A stretch of 64,000 bases of DNA from contig JABAKD010000008.1 in assembly GCA_012845835.1 (NCBI GenBank), positions 6,990,775-7,054,774 on the forward strand, given 5' to 3'. Shown here one piece after another: positions 12,101-22,800 of this stretch. The translations under genes and the position numbers were made by a program. The notes below the pieces were generated by a model, which was not told where the DNA came from, did no database searches, and was given only the letters and a program-made list of their open reading frames with translations. Source of the DNA: Undaria pinnatifida (Eukaryota; Sar; Phaeophyceae; Laminariales; Alariaceae). Numbering within the stretch: position 1 is the stretch's first letter; the number at the start of each line of letters is the position of its first letter.

Positions 12101-12471
12101 TGTTAAGGAATTAGTGGGGTATTAGTCCGTTTGACCACTTGCAAAAGGTTAACCAATAGCTTACCCAAACTAAGCCTTATAACACTCTCCCCCCCTGAAA
12201 CGGTGGGATAGCAGGTCGCCCGGATATACGGGCGGACCTGTAAATTATCCAAGCCGTTTCATTTCCTGGGTATACCGGGGAGAGTATTTTTCAAGTTCGC
12301 CATGGGAAAATCTGAAAAAGTTTATTATGGTGGATGTGGGGATCGAACCCACGACCCAAAAACCCATGGTCCTGCCGACGACGCCATTTGTTAAGGAATT
12401 CGTGGGGTATTAGTCCGTTTGACCACTTGCACAGGTTAACCAATAGCTTACCCAAACTAAGCCTTATAACA
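12101..12471 (-). mobile_element. TRIM-like terminal-repeat retrotransposon (371 bp), minus orientation
   Basis: Direct terminal repeats 12101-12184 (84 bp) and 12389-12471 (83 bp), nearly identical, with TG...CA ends. The 4 bp target-site duplication CTAG flanks it (12097-12100, 12472-12475). On the minus strand the 5' repeat is followed after 2 nt by TGGCGTCGTCGGCAGGACC, a primer-binding-site candidate, and the 3' repeat is preceded by a polypurine tract (complement of 12185-12196). There is no coding capacity, so it must use proteins from elsewhere. It sits inside a tRNA-like repeat whose intact relatives show the empty site. Confidence 0.85.
12332..12386 (-). other. tRNA-like segment inside the TRIM
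   Basis: On the minus strand, starting at the primer-site candidate, the segment has B-box GGTTCGATCCC within a perfect GTGGG/CCCAC T-stem and ends ATCCACCA, including a genomic CCA. The 5' half does not fold as a normal tRNA. Confidence 0.45.
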
Positions 12472-12869
12472 CTAGTACATAGACTGTCCGCGTATAATCC
12501 TGGTGGCCTTCGCTGGTTCGAATCCGGGTGTCATCGAAAAAAAAAATGATCCTCATGAAAAATCGATATTTATTTGTCAAGAAAAAAATTAGATAGCAAT
12601 GTGACTTTGTGGTCTAGTAGATAGACTGTCCGCTTATAAGCCTGGTTTTCGTTAGTTGAATCCAGGCGTCATCGGGGAAAAAAAAATATCCTCTTGAAAG
12701 AATCGATATATTTTATATAAAAATTAAAAAACGTCAGCTGTGAGTACGACCGGTTGAATGGTTGAAACTCAAAGCAAGAAATCTAAGAAAAGCTGGACCA
12801 AGTAATTGTAAATGTTCAGAAGATGAAAAACGAGTTCGAACGAATCAAATTTAAAGGAGATAGTAGAAA

Positions 12870-13294
12870 ATGAACGAGGAAACAACTGAAAGACGAAAAA
12901 AATACAATAATTGTTATAACTGGTCCACAGCTTCAGCTTGCTCCTGTTGTTGCCTTGTGCTGTGTGCCCTTGGGCGCATTACAAAAAGCTCGCATGGACG
13001 TCTATTAAAATGCAAGTTCAACTCCCTCGCATGGACATCCTTTAAAATGCATATTCAGCTCCCGAAGAAACAAAGTTGCAAGTTCAACTCCCAAAAACAA
13101 AAGTTACTTGGAAAAAAAGAGTTGAAAAAAAAAAAGTTAAAAAAATGTTCAGAACATGGGCTGACCTGAGCTGGGGGTGCGTTGTGATCCAAGAACGTAG
13201 TATGTACAAAGTACGAGGTACCGGTACGTGGGATAATACCGCGAATGAATGTTACTGGCAGGTCCGAACTAATAAAAGTACCGCAAAGCACGCA
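12870..13294. other. Gene-free A-rich sequence
   Basis: A short repeated phrase (ATGCAAGTTCAACTCCC-type, three times between 13010 and 13100). No gene supported. Confidence 0.4.
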
Positions 13295-13490
13295 GCATGG
13301 CAAAGCAGCAAAGCACGTCAAAGCACAGCGCTGCGCTCTGCTAAGCTAGAGCTGCAGGGCATCGCAGGGCACTGCACGGCGCTGCGTTGCTGCGAGCTAT
13401 AGCGCTGCGGTGGGGTGCTGGGCGGTGCGAAGCTGATGAGCCAAGCCCAGATCTCAGCTGACGAAACTCGGAGATGCCAGGGAAGCACAG
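13295..13490 (+). repeat. Dispersed GCTGCG-rich repeat, copy 1
   Basis: Shares AGCTATAGCGCTGCG, GGGGTGCTGGGCGGTGCG and GATGAGCCAAGCCCAGATCT with 60325-60505. A 32 bp tandem (AGCTGACGAAACTC...GGGAAGCAC, twice) follows at about 13457-13520. Confidence 0.7.
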
Positions 13491-13779
13491 CTGACGAAAC
13501 TCTGAGATGCCAGGGAAGCACCAACCGAGCGCTTTCGGCACGAAGATATTCGTAATTTCCCCAGCAACTAATTTTCTTAAGGAACTTCGGGACGGTTCTT
13601 TTCCCCAGCAACTAATTTTCTTTTCGGCAATTACGGGCTGAGAAGGGCTGAGAGGGGGGAGGATATGCCGAGCGAGACCTCCGAGGGGGTCGAGGTCTAA
13701 GTAATTAAGTTTATTTATATATTTACCTTCCAGGCCACCCATGAGTAGCTCCAATTCATTTATTAAATGGTCTTCAAGT

Positions 13780-15730
13780 TTCAATCAACCTCCCCCCCTG
13801 TCCCCTCCCCGCCGCCCACACCATCGTCTACTGGCACCACGCGTGCAGTACGCTCCTATTCGTTTATGCGACCTACCCCTCCTTCCCCGTCCCTCGCGCT
13901 TAACCCCCCCCCCCCCCCCGCGCCCTTCACCGGTCATACGAAGTACGACTATGGTACAGGATATACATATTAAACTGGTGCATTCCACAGCCGTCAGATT
14001 TTGGCCCCCCCAAAAACGGGTTTTATAGTTTCCGTGCGAGAGATTAGCATCGCCCTGTTGATCCTGTACGAGCTAGTTCTAAGGGGAGTCGCCGACCTAT
14101 ATCCACACACACACCCAGTAATACGCGCGATCGGAGCATCACACAGCTTGCAAAGATGAGTTTCGACAAAATCTTCGATCTCACAGCTGGAGGAGGAATG
14201 TAACCGTATTTTTATTTATATAAAAATATACCCGCACGAAACCGCTGTATGTTGTATTATATATAGCCTTTGACTGTACCAGGTACCAGGTAGCTCGCAA
14301 CAAACGCACAATGGGAGGCACCATGGGTGAATCCCTCTCAGTCGTCAGTGGGTCGGCACTAAAATCGATGAAAATCGACGAGCACCAAAAATATGAAAAG
14401 TAGGGATGATGAACGCTATTTTTTTTTTTTTCCCCAAAACCGTCAGACTTATCCCCTTGAAGGATTTATAGCTTCCACGCACAAATTGCCCGCCGGTCCC
14501 CCCCCCCCCCCTTCCCCCCCCCCTCCAACCCCGCTCCCTTTTGATCAAACCCAGGCCCCCACGTCCTTCGAAACTCCGCCCTCCCCTCACCGGTTATTCG
14601 ACTTACAGGATTCACTTGATAAACGGATGCATTTCCTTCCACAGATGTCAGACTTTGTCCCCCACAAAAACGGGTTGTATAGTTCCCGCGCACAGACTGA
14701 CTGACATCACCCCGTTGACCCTGATAGCTTCACTGTAGTTGTAAGGGGAGTCGCCGACCTATATCCTTAATGAGGACACACAACCCGTAATACGCGCGAT
14801 CGGAGGATCACACACAGCTTGCAAAGATGAGTTTCGACAAAATTTTCGATCTCACAGCTGGAGTGTATTTTAATTTTTATAATATAATAGAGTGTATTTT
14901 AATTTTTATAATATACGAGATATACATGCGCGATGAAAATGAAGACATGTGCCGGGGGGGAAGAGAAAGACACCTTTGATCGCGGCTGGGTCGCTGAGGG
15001 TAAAATCGTAAAATCTTTCTTACGAGTGCAGTTCCAGACGAGTTCAGCTGGAAAGCAAGAAGAGTGATGATGTAAAAAAACAAAAACAAACTAAAACTCC
15101 GGTTGAAGCTTACGACAAACGAACGCGCAAAATCGAAATGGATGGCACAACACCTGTTCCTCTCACCCTGCGGTCGTTGGTCGTCAGTCGTCAGTCACTC
15201 CAATTAATAGGGGTACAGCACGACTGGCTGCTGTTTTGTTTTGTGACAGCGAGAGACAACACTCAACCCGGCGACGACCGAAGGAAACGCTTCTGTACCC
15301 CTGGGTACCCGTTGACTACATATCATAAAAATAAAAATACACTCCAGCTGTGAGATCCAACATTTCGTCGAAACTCATCTTTGCAACCTGTGTGTGATAC
15401 TCCGATCGCGCGTTTTACTGGGTGTGTCCTCACTAAGAATATAGGTCGGCGACTCCCCGTGGATCTACAATGTAGCTTGTACCAGGGTCAACGCGGTGCT
15501 GTTAATCAATCTGTGCGCGGAAACTATAAAACCCGTTGTTGAGGGGGACAAAATCTGACAGCTGTGGAAGGAAAGTCATCAGTTTATCAAGTATATCCAG
15601 TACGTCGTACAACCGGTGAGGGGAGGGCGGATATTTTTTAATGCGTGGGAGCCGAGGGCCGGGGGGGGCGGGGTAGTAGAGGGGGGGGGCAACTCAATCT
15701 GTGCAGTAGCTATAAACCCTCGAAGGGGAC
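13780..15730. repeat. Second poly-C/poly-G repeat cluster
   Basis: Same modules as 7200-10490: poly-C tracts near 13904-13918 and 14500-14522, plus copies of the GATCGGAGTATCACA repeat near 14011-14215 and 14670-14880, and a minus copy 15338-15540 with G tracts to 15690. No gene. Confidence 0.7.
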
Positions 15731-16315
15731 AAATCTTGAATTAAATCTGTTAATAGGGCTGGCTGCGATTTGGCTGTTGTTGCTGTGTTTGCCCGCTAAT
15801 CTCTGGCTACTCATCATGTGGTACTACCTGGTAGTAGTGCATTGTTAATAGTTGGTGGGTGCCTAAACTAAACAAACCAACCAACTTTTTTCGAATAGAA
15901 ACACATCATCAGGTGTGAGACGTAAGCGCATTACCAGTCGAACGCCAGAACGTAGAGCTTCGCAAATTACCGCAAGGAAGTACTTCGTACGTACCAGGCA
16001 TTCATACCTGGTGTAAAAGACCGGTACCTGGTACCTCGTACCACGTAAGCGACAAGTCAGCCAACTCAAAAGCCCAACGGGTCACTTTTGTATTATGAAA
16101 AACAGCGGCGGGCGGCAGAATAGACAAGTGGGTGTAGATGAAACCAAACTGAAAAGGATCCTGAAATACGCTATTATTAATAGCACTCGTACTCTACATC
16201 AGCAGTATTTAAAGTATAGTACGTACGTACTGATAGTCTTAAGTATTACCTGGTATAAGAAACATGCTGCTGCTTCCTGCTACGACGTGCTGCTGCTGCT
16301 GCCAGTAGAGCTTAC
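15731..16315. other. Sequence downstream of the JmjC gene
   Basis: May contain the last exon(s) of the JmjC gene on the minus strand; an acceptor at TATTTCAG (about 16163) precedes a 50-codon open stretch, but no homology can be judged. Confidence 0.3.
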
Positions 16316-16540
16316 CCTTTTCTCGACATGGTTAACGCCGATTGTGTACGAGACGAAAGGGGGTCTGACAGTCAGTACATCGGTTGTTGCGTTTCATTGG
16401 GTTAGGGTTACGGTCAGGGTATATAAATTTAAAGAGTATATCAGCCATGTTGTCGAAAAAGCGGTAAGGTACGCTCGCTGCTGCTGTGTTGTCGCGTTCT
16501 CATGTCTGCGTTTTCGTGCTCTCATCACGTTCTCACTCAC

Positions 16541-19145
16541 CCAAAAGTATCGTCCTCGATATTCATCGCCGCGTGTCCCCAATCCCCAGGCACGTAGACC
16601 ATATCCCCAGCGCGCTGAACGCACTCCATCGGTCGCTCCGCCACCCCCTTTCCCTCTCCAGAAACGCCGCCTCCGTCGGGCCCACCCTTGCCTCCCTCAA
16701 CATACTCCTGGATGTGCCGCCTGCTCCACACTGCATCTCGGGGAGTCACCAACCACCACCTCTTCTTGCCCGACACAGCCAAGTTCAGGGCGTCTGAGTG
16801 GATGTGGAACGGCGCACCCGTCATTTTCCCCCCCAAGTAGTAGTGCACGCTCTCCAGGCCCCTTAGGCCGCTTGCCGGGGGGCACACGATAGGCCTCTCT
16901 CCTGAGGATGGGAGAGCGGCTTCCACGATTCTCCCAAGAAGATCGCGCCCTTCCGAACAGGCTTCCACGTCCACCTGGAACGAACGGAAAATGATTACAC
17001 AGACAGGCTGTGTGAATTACGCATCACATGTTTTACCAGTACGGTCTAAACAAGTATATGAAACACGGGCGACTATTTTTCGTTATCAAGCTCCACATGG
17101 GTTAGGGTTGGGGTCGGGTCGGGGTCAGGGTGAGGGTTACGGTAAAGTCGGGCGAGCGGGTTAAAAAGCCCTTAGGGTTAGGGTTAGGGCTAGGGTTGAG
17201 GTTGGGGTTAGGGTAGGGTTGATTATACGAGCTATTTTTACTTGGTGTCATGTGAATGAATACCAGGCCCTATTTATTCCCTAGATAGTACCGACTCGTT
17301 ATCACTATAATATTTCAAGACTATCCTGGTTCCTCGAGGTCACTCTGAGGTGTTCCCTCATCGTTGACCCTCGAGAGCGCGGTTGCGCAACCTCACCTCG
17401 ATGTGCGTCTCCACACCTCCTTTTACTATGTTTATGCGGAAGAGAAACCTGCGAAGGGACTATCGTCCCGCAATGGGCGTCTCGGCAGCGAATCAGCGAG
17501 CGAAATGTCGACGGTACCACTAACTGATCTCGGAAAGCACTACGCTGTCTCAAATTACCAAGTAGGTATGACAGGTACACGATTCCATTGACCATGAAGA
17601 AGCTACTCGCGCAACCTCACCTCGATGTGCGTCTCCACACCTCCTTTTACTATGTTTATGCGGAAGAGAAACCTGCGAAGGGACTATCGTCCCGCAATGG
17701 GCGTCTCGGCAGCGAATCAGCGAGCGAAATGTCGACGGTACCACTAACTGATCTCGGAAAGCACTACGCTGTCTCAAATTACCAATTAGGTATGACAGGT
17801 ACACGATTCCATTGACTATGAAGAAGCTACTCGCGGATGGTCGTAAAAAAACCTCTCCCATACCCAACACTCACCCGTTTACCCAGAATATCTGTACACA
17901 TGTACCAGGTACTTCAGAACTCTGAAATTATCACCTCCCCACCTGGAATACATAGTTCGGGGCATGAGCCTTGTCGCCGAGTGGAATTCCAGGGGTGGCA
18001 GTGGCGGCGGTTGCTGCCGCTCCCGCTTTGGTGACGTAGTCCTTGAGCGTGATGCGCTCGTTGGTGAGGTCAAAGTTCTTGGCGTAGGGGACGCTGCCGA
18101 CGTCCACGGGTCGGTGTCCCCAGGCCTCCACAAATTGCGCCGCGTTTTCAAACTGAAGCACTGTCGATTTGTGGTTCATGTCGTTGTTGTTGTTACTTTG
18201 ACGGCCCTCGGCCAGAAGCCACGGGACCACGTTGCGCACCATGACCGGCTCGCCCTCGCTCACCAGGCGCCTCACTTCAGAGAGAGCGGCTGTCGCGGAG
18301 GCTTGCCACTCGTTCGCGGCCGCTATTTCCGACGAATCCTCCTCGTCTGCCCCCGTACGAGGTGCCATGACCGGAAACAGCGGGATGGACACTTCGGGAA
18401 TCTCGCACCTTGCGTCCGGGCCGGTGCCCGAGAGAAGCCGAGCCTCCGCCGCCTTCTTGCTGTTGGCGCTGAAGGCTTTGAAGGTCATGTTCCGCGGCTG
18501 CCGGCCCACGGTATCGAAAATCTCTGGGTCTGCTCCGATAGAGAGGAGGTACCCCGAGAGCTCGCTGCTGCCCCATAGCTCGGCGAGGTGTAGGGGGGTC
18601 GTTCCGAAATCGGGGTCAACCTCGTTAGCGTCGCAGCCGCCGTTGTCGGGAGAAGAAGCACACAGTTGACGTACTTTGTCGAGGATTCGAGAGGACACAA
18701 AGTCTCGTACGGGACCGACCTTTACGTCAAGAACGGCCCGCTCTGCTGCTGAGCTGTCTCCTGAGGTTGCTGCCGAGAGGACGGCATCCCCGAGCTCGGC
18801 GGGGAGGAAGCTTTTGCCCTTGTCTGCGAGGATGAGTTTCACTAGGACGGCTGTGGCGCTGAGAGGGGCCGGGGTTGTGCTGGTGGACCAGTTGAAAGCT
18901 TCCTTGGCGAAGATCGATAGGATGCTGCCTTTGGTTTTGCTGCTGCTGCTGCATCCACAGCTGCTTGTGGTGCTGCTTGTGGTGGTGGTGGTGGTGGTGG
19001 TGGTGGTGCTGCTGCTGCTGCTGCTGCTGCCGCTGCAGCTACCGATTTTGAAAAAGGACTGCGGACCGCTCACAAAGAGACCGGCGATCACTGCCGTGGC
19101 AGCCACGATGAGTCCCACCCACCTGCCCGTACTAGCTTGGACCAT
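16541..19145 (-). CDS. Ankyrin-JmjC domain protein (cupin-8/PSR-like 2-oxoglutarate dioxygenase), 3' end unresolved
   Basis: Exon 1 is 19145-17943 (401 codons, ATG) and exon 2 is 16974-16541; a phase-0 GT-AG intron (17942-16975) joins them. The N-terminus has a hydrophobic anchor (about residues 10-27), then Ser/Thr runs encoded by GTG/CTG-type repeats, then an ankyrin-like stretch (TTPLHLAELWG...LLSIGADPE, roughly residues 180-215). Exon 2 carries a JmjC/cupin core: H460-S-D462 in FHIHSDALN, a lysine-rich SGKKRWW strand, and distal H535 in VPGDWGHAAMN. These are the iron ligands expected for PSR/JMJD6/HSPBAP1-like enzymes, which hydroxylate proteins or small molecules using 2-oxoglutarate. 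The membrane anchor argues for an endomembrane location rather than a histone demethylase. Exon 2 ends in a strong donor (GG|GTGAGT, phase 2), so more coding follows; a 49 nt candidate exon lies at 16364-16316 (PPFVSYTIGVNHVEKR) but its sequence is not decisive. Divergent from the UbiA-monooxygenase gene. Confidence 0.82.
17095..17225 (+). repeat. Interstitial telomere-like TTAGGG block
   Basis: Degenerate GGGTTAGGG and variants (GGGTTGGGGTC, GGGCTAGGG) in two patches within the JmjC intron. Short AACCCTAACCCTAAC-type pieces occur at 40886-40900 too. Confidence 0.7.
17385..17832. repeat. 224 bp tandem duplication in the JmjC intron
   Basis: Copies 17385-17608 and 17609-17832 differ at only a few positions. 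Each gives a plus-strand frame of about 75 codons (AQPHLDVRLHTSFYYVYAEE) that has no known domain. Confidence 0.9.
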
Positions 19146-19837
19146 CCCTCCTCCAAGCCCCTCTATTACCTACGAGATGTGTGACCCTTGCGCCTGCTAC
19201 TGCTCCTGCTGCTCCTGCTATGTCACTAGCCTGAACGTGTGTTTGGGATTGTGGGCGTGGGGGGTGCGGCCCGCCTTCTATGTGTAACCTCGGGCTAATA
19301 TCATCCCAGCATGGACGGATCTTTAAGGACCGTTTTATATTCATATTAAAGAAATAACAATCCTTATATTTGAGAATGTATTGGCATTTTGAGCCTGGTG
19401 TGCTTTATCATATTTTATTATTTTCCAGCTGCATATTTATTCTCTCAGCTTTTCATTGGATGTTCCTTGATGTGTCCATATCTGTCATTGGTCGAACATA
19501 CCAAAAGTCACAAGTCACAAGAGCGTCCAGCAGGTATTTTAAGTTGTCTCGATGCCGGGTATGTCATCAGATGTGTAGTATAAACAGCAGCAGCAGCAGC
19601 AGCAGCAGCAGCGGCGGCAGAGCAGCAGGCAACAACAACAGTAACAGCAACAGCAGCAGCAGGCCATTGTAGTCGCTGACGTACGTTTCTACTGCTCACA
19701 AGAAGGGCGTAGGCGCCCCAGCTACGAAGTGGTGGAGCTGAAATCTGATCGGGCAGAAAAACAAGAAAACACTGAATGAACCACACGACATTTCTCATTG
19801 GGAGACCGACCACTGCAGACCGCAAAGGGGTGTCGGC
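19146..19837. promoter_or_regulatory. Divergent intergenic region between JmjC and UbiA-monooxygenase genes
   Basis: About 690 bp separates the two start codons, which point away from each other, so both genes must be driven from here if the starts are right. It contains an AT-rich patch (19325-19375, with TTTATATTCATATTAAAG) and an AGC/CAG microsatellite (19588-19665) close to the plus-strand start. No specific factor site can be named. The plus-strand 5' end is uncertain because the frame upstream of 19838 stays open to about 19740. Confidence 0.4.
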
Positions 19838-22800
19838 ATGGGTGGCCTTGATCCTCGCACAATGCGCGCGGTGCGACTCGTCCTCAAGCTGGGTCGGCTG
19901 AAGATGACCGTGTTTTCCGCTGTCACGTACGCTACGGCGGCCTGCATGGTCTTGCCGAGCGATTTCAACGCAACGAGGTTCCTGACGGGCTGGGCTTTCG
20001 TCTTCTTCACCCAGCTCGTGGCGCATTTTCTAGGTGTAGTACCCCGCATCTGGTTCAGCTGCTTGTGAATTTCAGCTTGTTTAAAAATAAAATAATAGAC
20101 CTACGAGTTGCTACGAGTACTATTTTAAAGAGCACGTTTTTTTTTTTTTTTTTTTTTTTTTTTATCCTCCGGCGGATGGGGAATAATAAAGCTTTACGCT
20201 CACCACACTTTCTTGAAGTCTTGCACGTATTTTCATACGCGTCGTGTGTCGATTTAACTCAGTTGCTTTCGCAGCCCAACGCTAGCTGGCGCACCCTTCG
20301 GGTCCCATCGTAGGTATAGCGTAAGCTGTTGTTTTTGCCTGTACGTATCGATTCGCACAGGTTGTACGCAGCTGTATGTAGGCACTATATTAGAATAAAG
20401 GGAGGGGTGAGCTTGCTCTACTCGTATGGTATGTTTTCACCCGCAGTCGATGATGCACTGCTATTATATAGCAGTAGTTTGTTGTGGTTGAACGTGTACC
20501 TGATGCATGCGACAGCTTCTTGTTCTTTGCTCCGTTGCCCCGTTTTCCTGGGTCTCTCCCGCGTTGTTGCAAACAAGTGACATCGCATACAAGTACATAC
20601 TACTGCTGTACCTGGAACTGCTGTATTACCACAAAGCTCCGACTTGTCAAAACATGCGCATCAGTCCCAAGATACAATGGAAGAGTTGCGATTGTCGTCG
20701 CTCCTTTGCACCGTGTTTCCTGGTCTCCCCCGCGTTGTTGCGAGTGGCATCGCATACCTGGTACTGCTGTATTTATACGAGGTACCACACAGCTCCGACT
20801 TTGCTCCGACTTGATATTACATGCGAACCAGTCCCAAGACAATAGAAGAGTTGCGAAGGTCAAGAGTACCGGTACCAATCCTCTGGACCCACCAGTCAAC
20901 GACTCGTCAGTGCCAGTTATTTGTGAGGACCCAGTCTCTAGAGCACCATGAGCTGAAATGACGGAGTCCTCGCCAATTCTCTGGACCCACCAGTCAACGA
21001 CTCGTCAGTGCCAGTTATTTGTGAGGACCCAGTCTCTAGAGCAGCATGAGCTGAAATGACGGAGTCCTCGCCAATCCCAAGGGTACGAGGAGCTGAAATG
21101 ACTGACTTCTCGCCAGTCTCAACGGTACCAGGAGCCGAAAATGACGATGACCTTACAGTTAGTATTAATAGTTCTATGGTGCTATAGGTACGTCGAACAT
21201 TTTTTGTAATAATCGGTACCAGCAATATTTCACACCTCGGACAGTTCATAATCTAGATAATCTAGATCATTTTGACCGATATGGAAAATTTGTGCATAAG
21301 ATCTAGATCATACAGATCCCACCCGGCGAAACATGTGCAGATCATGCAGATCATACATATCCCACCCAGGCAACCATGTGCGAAGGATCTAGATCATACA
21401 GATCCCACCAAGGAAAACATGTGTGTAAGAGCTAGATCCTGCAGATCCCACCCAGAAAACATTGTCTAGATCCCGCAGATCATACAGATCCCACCGAAAA
21501 ACATAAAATGATCTAGATCTCACAGATCATACAGATATCACCCCGGAAAACATAAATGTGTGTTCAAAAGATAGGTGATGAAGATCCTACCTTGGCAAAT
21601 GTGTGTGAATCAAGAGCTATATCATGCAGGACGCACGCGGGCAAATGTAAACGTGTGTGCAAGAGCGAGTTTTATACGGGTTGCACAAGTCATCACATAC
21701 ATATAAAATAATGTTTAGTTTCCAGGCACATATTGAGCTGCCCCCCCCCCCCGCCCGCCCCCCCCCCCCCCCGCCCCAACCTCCCCCCCCCCCCCCCCGC
21801 CCCCAATAATATACTGGTGCCAAAACCGTCAGATTTATCCCCTCGAAAGGATTTATAGCTTACATGCACAAATTGCCCCTTCCCCCCCCCCCCCCCGCCC
21901 CCCTCCAAACCCGCTCGCTTTTGATCAAAACCAGGCCCCCCTTTCCCTTCACAGCTGTCAGATTTTGTCCCCCTCAGAAACGGGTTTTATAGTTTCCGCG
22001 CACAGACTGACTAAAATCACCCTGTTGACCCTGATAGCTACACTGTAGTTGTAAGGGGAGTCGCCGACCTATATCCTTAATGAGGACACACAACTCGTAA
22101 TGCGCGCGATCGAAGTATCACACACAGCTTGCAAAGATGAGTTTCGACGAAATCTTCGATCTCACAGCTGGAGTGTATTTTAATTTTTATAATACATGTG
22201 CGGCAGCCCTCCGTGATAAGATGAATGGGGGTGAAGTGCTGTCATAAATGCAAAGTGGCGAAGGTAATATGCATCTTACAAACTCGATGAACGAGAATTG
22301 GCGGCAGTACACAGAAAAGCCAACACCCTACGCAGGTCATTGTCATTTCAACTACACAGCTACAACTCCCCCCTATGAACGGTGGTGCCACTATCAACTA
22401 GTGCAGTTACCTCGCACTTTTGTTCTTCCAATTTAAAAGCGAAAGAACCACAGCTATCCATGCCACACATTAACATGCCACTAGACAGTTTGGGGTAATC
22501 CCCTCTCGCGCCACTCGCGACGCAAATTTACCCCCGGATCGACAGAGGAACCTCCTTGCTGCCGCTGGCGGTATCATCTGCGGGTGCAGAGCCACTAGAG
22601 CTGCTTCCCGCGACATTTGCGTGCTTATGCTTGTGCTCTGCTTCAGCTCCACCTGATTGTGTGCTTGTGGAGTTGGGCAGTATATGCGTGGGAGCTTGAT
22701 CGACAGCCACCAAGATCCCAAGATCGGCAACCACCAAGGGCTGTTATGTCGTATGTAGCTCCGATCTCGTATAGAGCACGAACAGTTCAGTTTGATACTG

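Larger units (their letters stand above)
11815..12700 (+). repeat. Cluster of tRNA-like repeats with A-rich tails
   Basis: Four related units: 3' half at 11815-11876, full at 11917-11993, one split at 12081-12100 plus 12476-12536, and full at 12600-12676. Full units have A-box-like TGGTCTAGTAGATAG, a TATAAG segment and B-box-like GGTTCGAATCC or GGTTGAATCC, then GTCATCGGGG and a common AAATGATCCTCATGAAAAA tail. They resemble degenerate tRNAs; acceptor stems do not pair well, so functional tRNAs are unlikely. Confidence 0.65.

Noticed and set aside
12600-12676. Functional tRNA-Ile(UAU)-like gene
   Set aside because: A- and B-box-like motifs exist, but stems are mismatched and four variants share an A-rich tail, as in retroposons.
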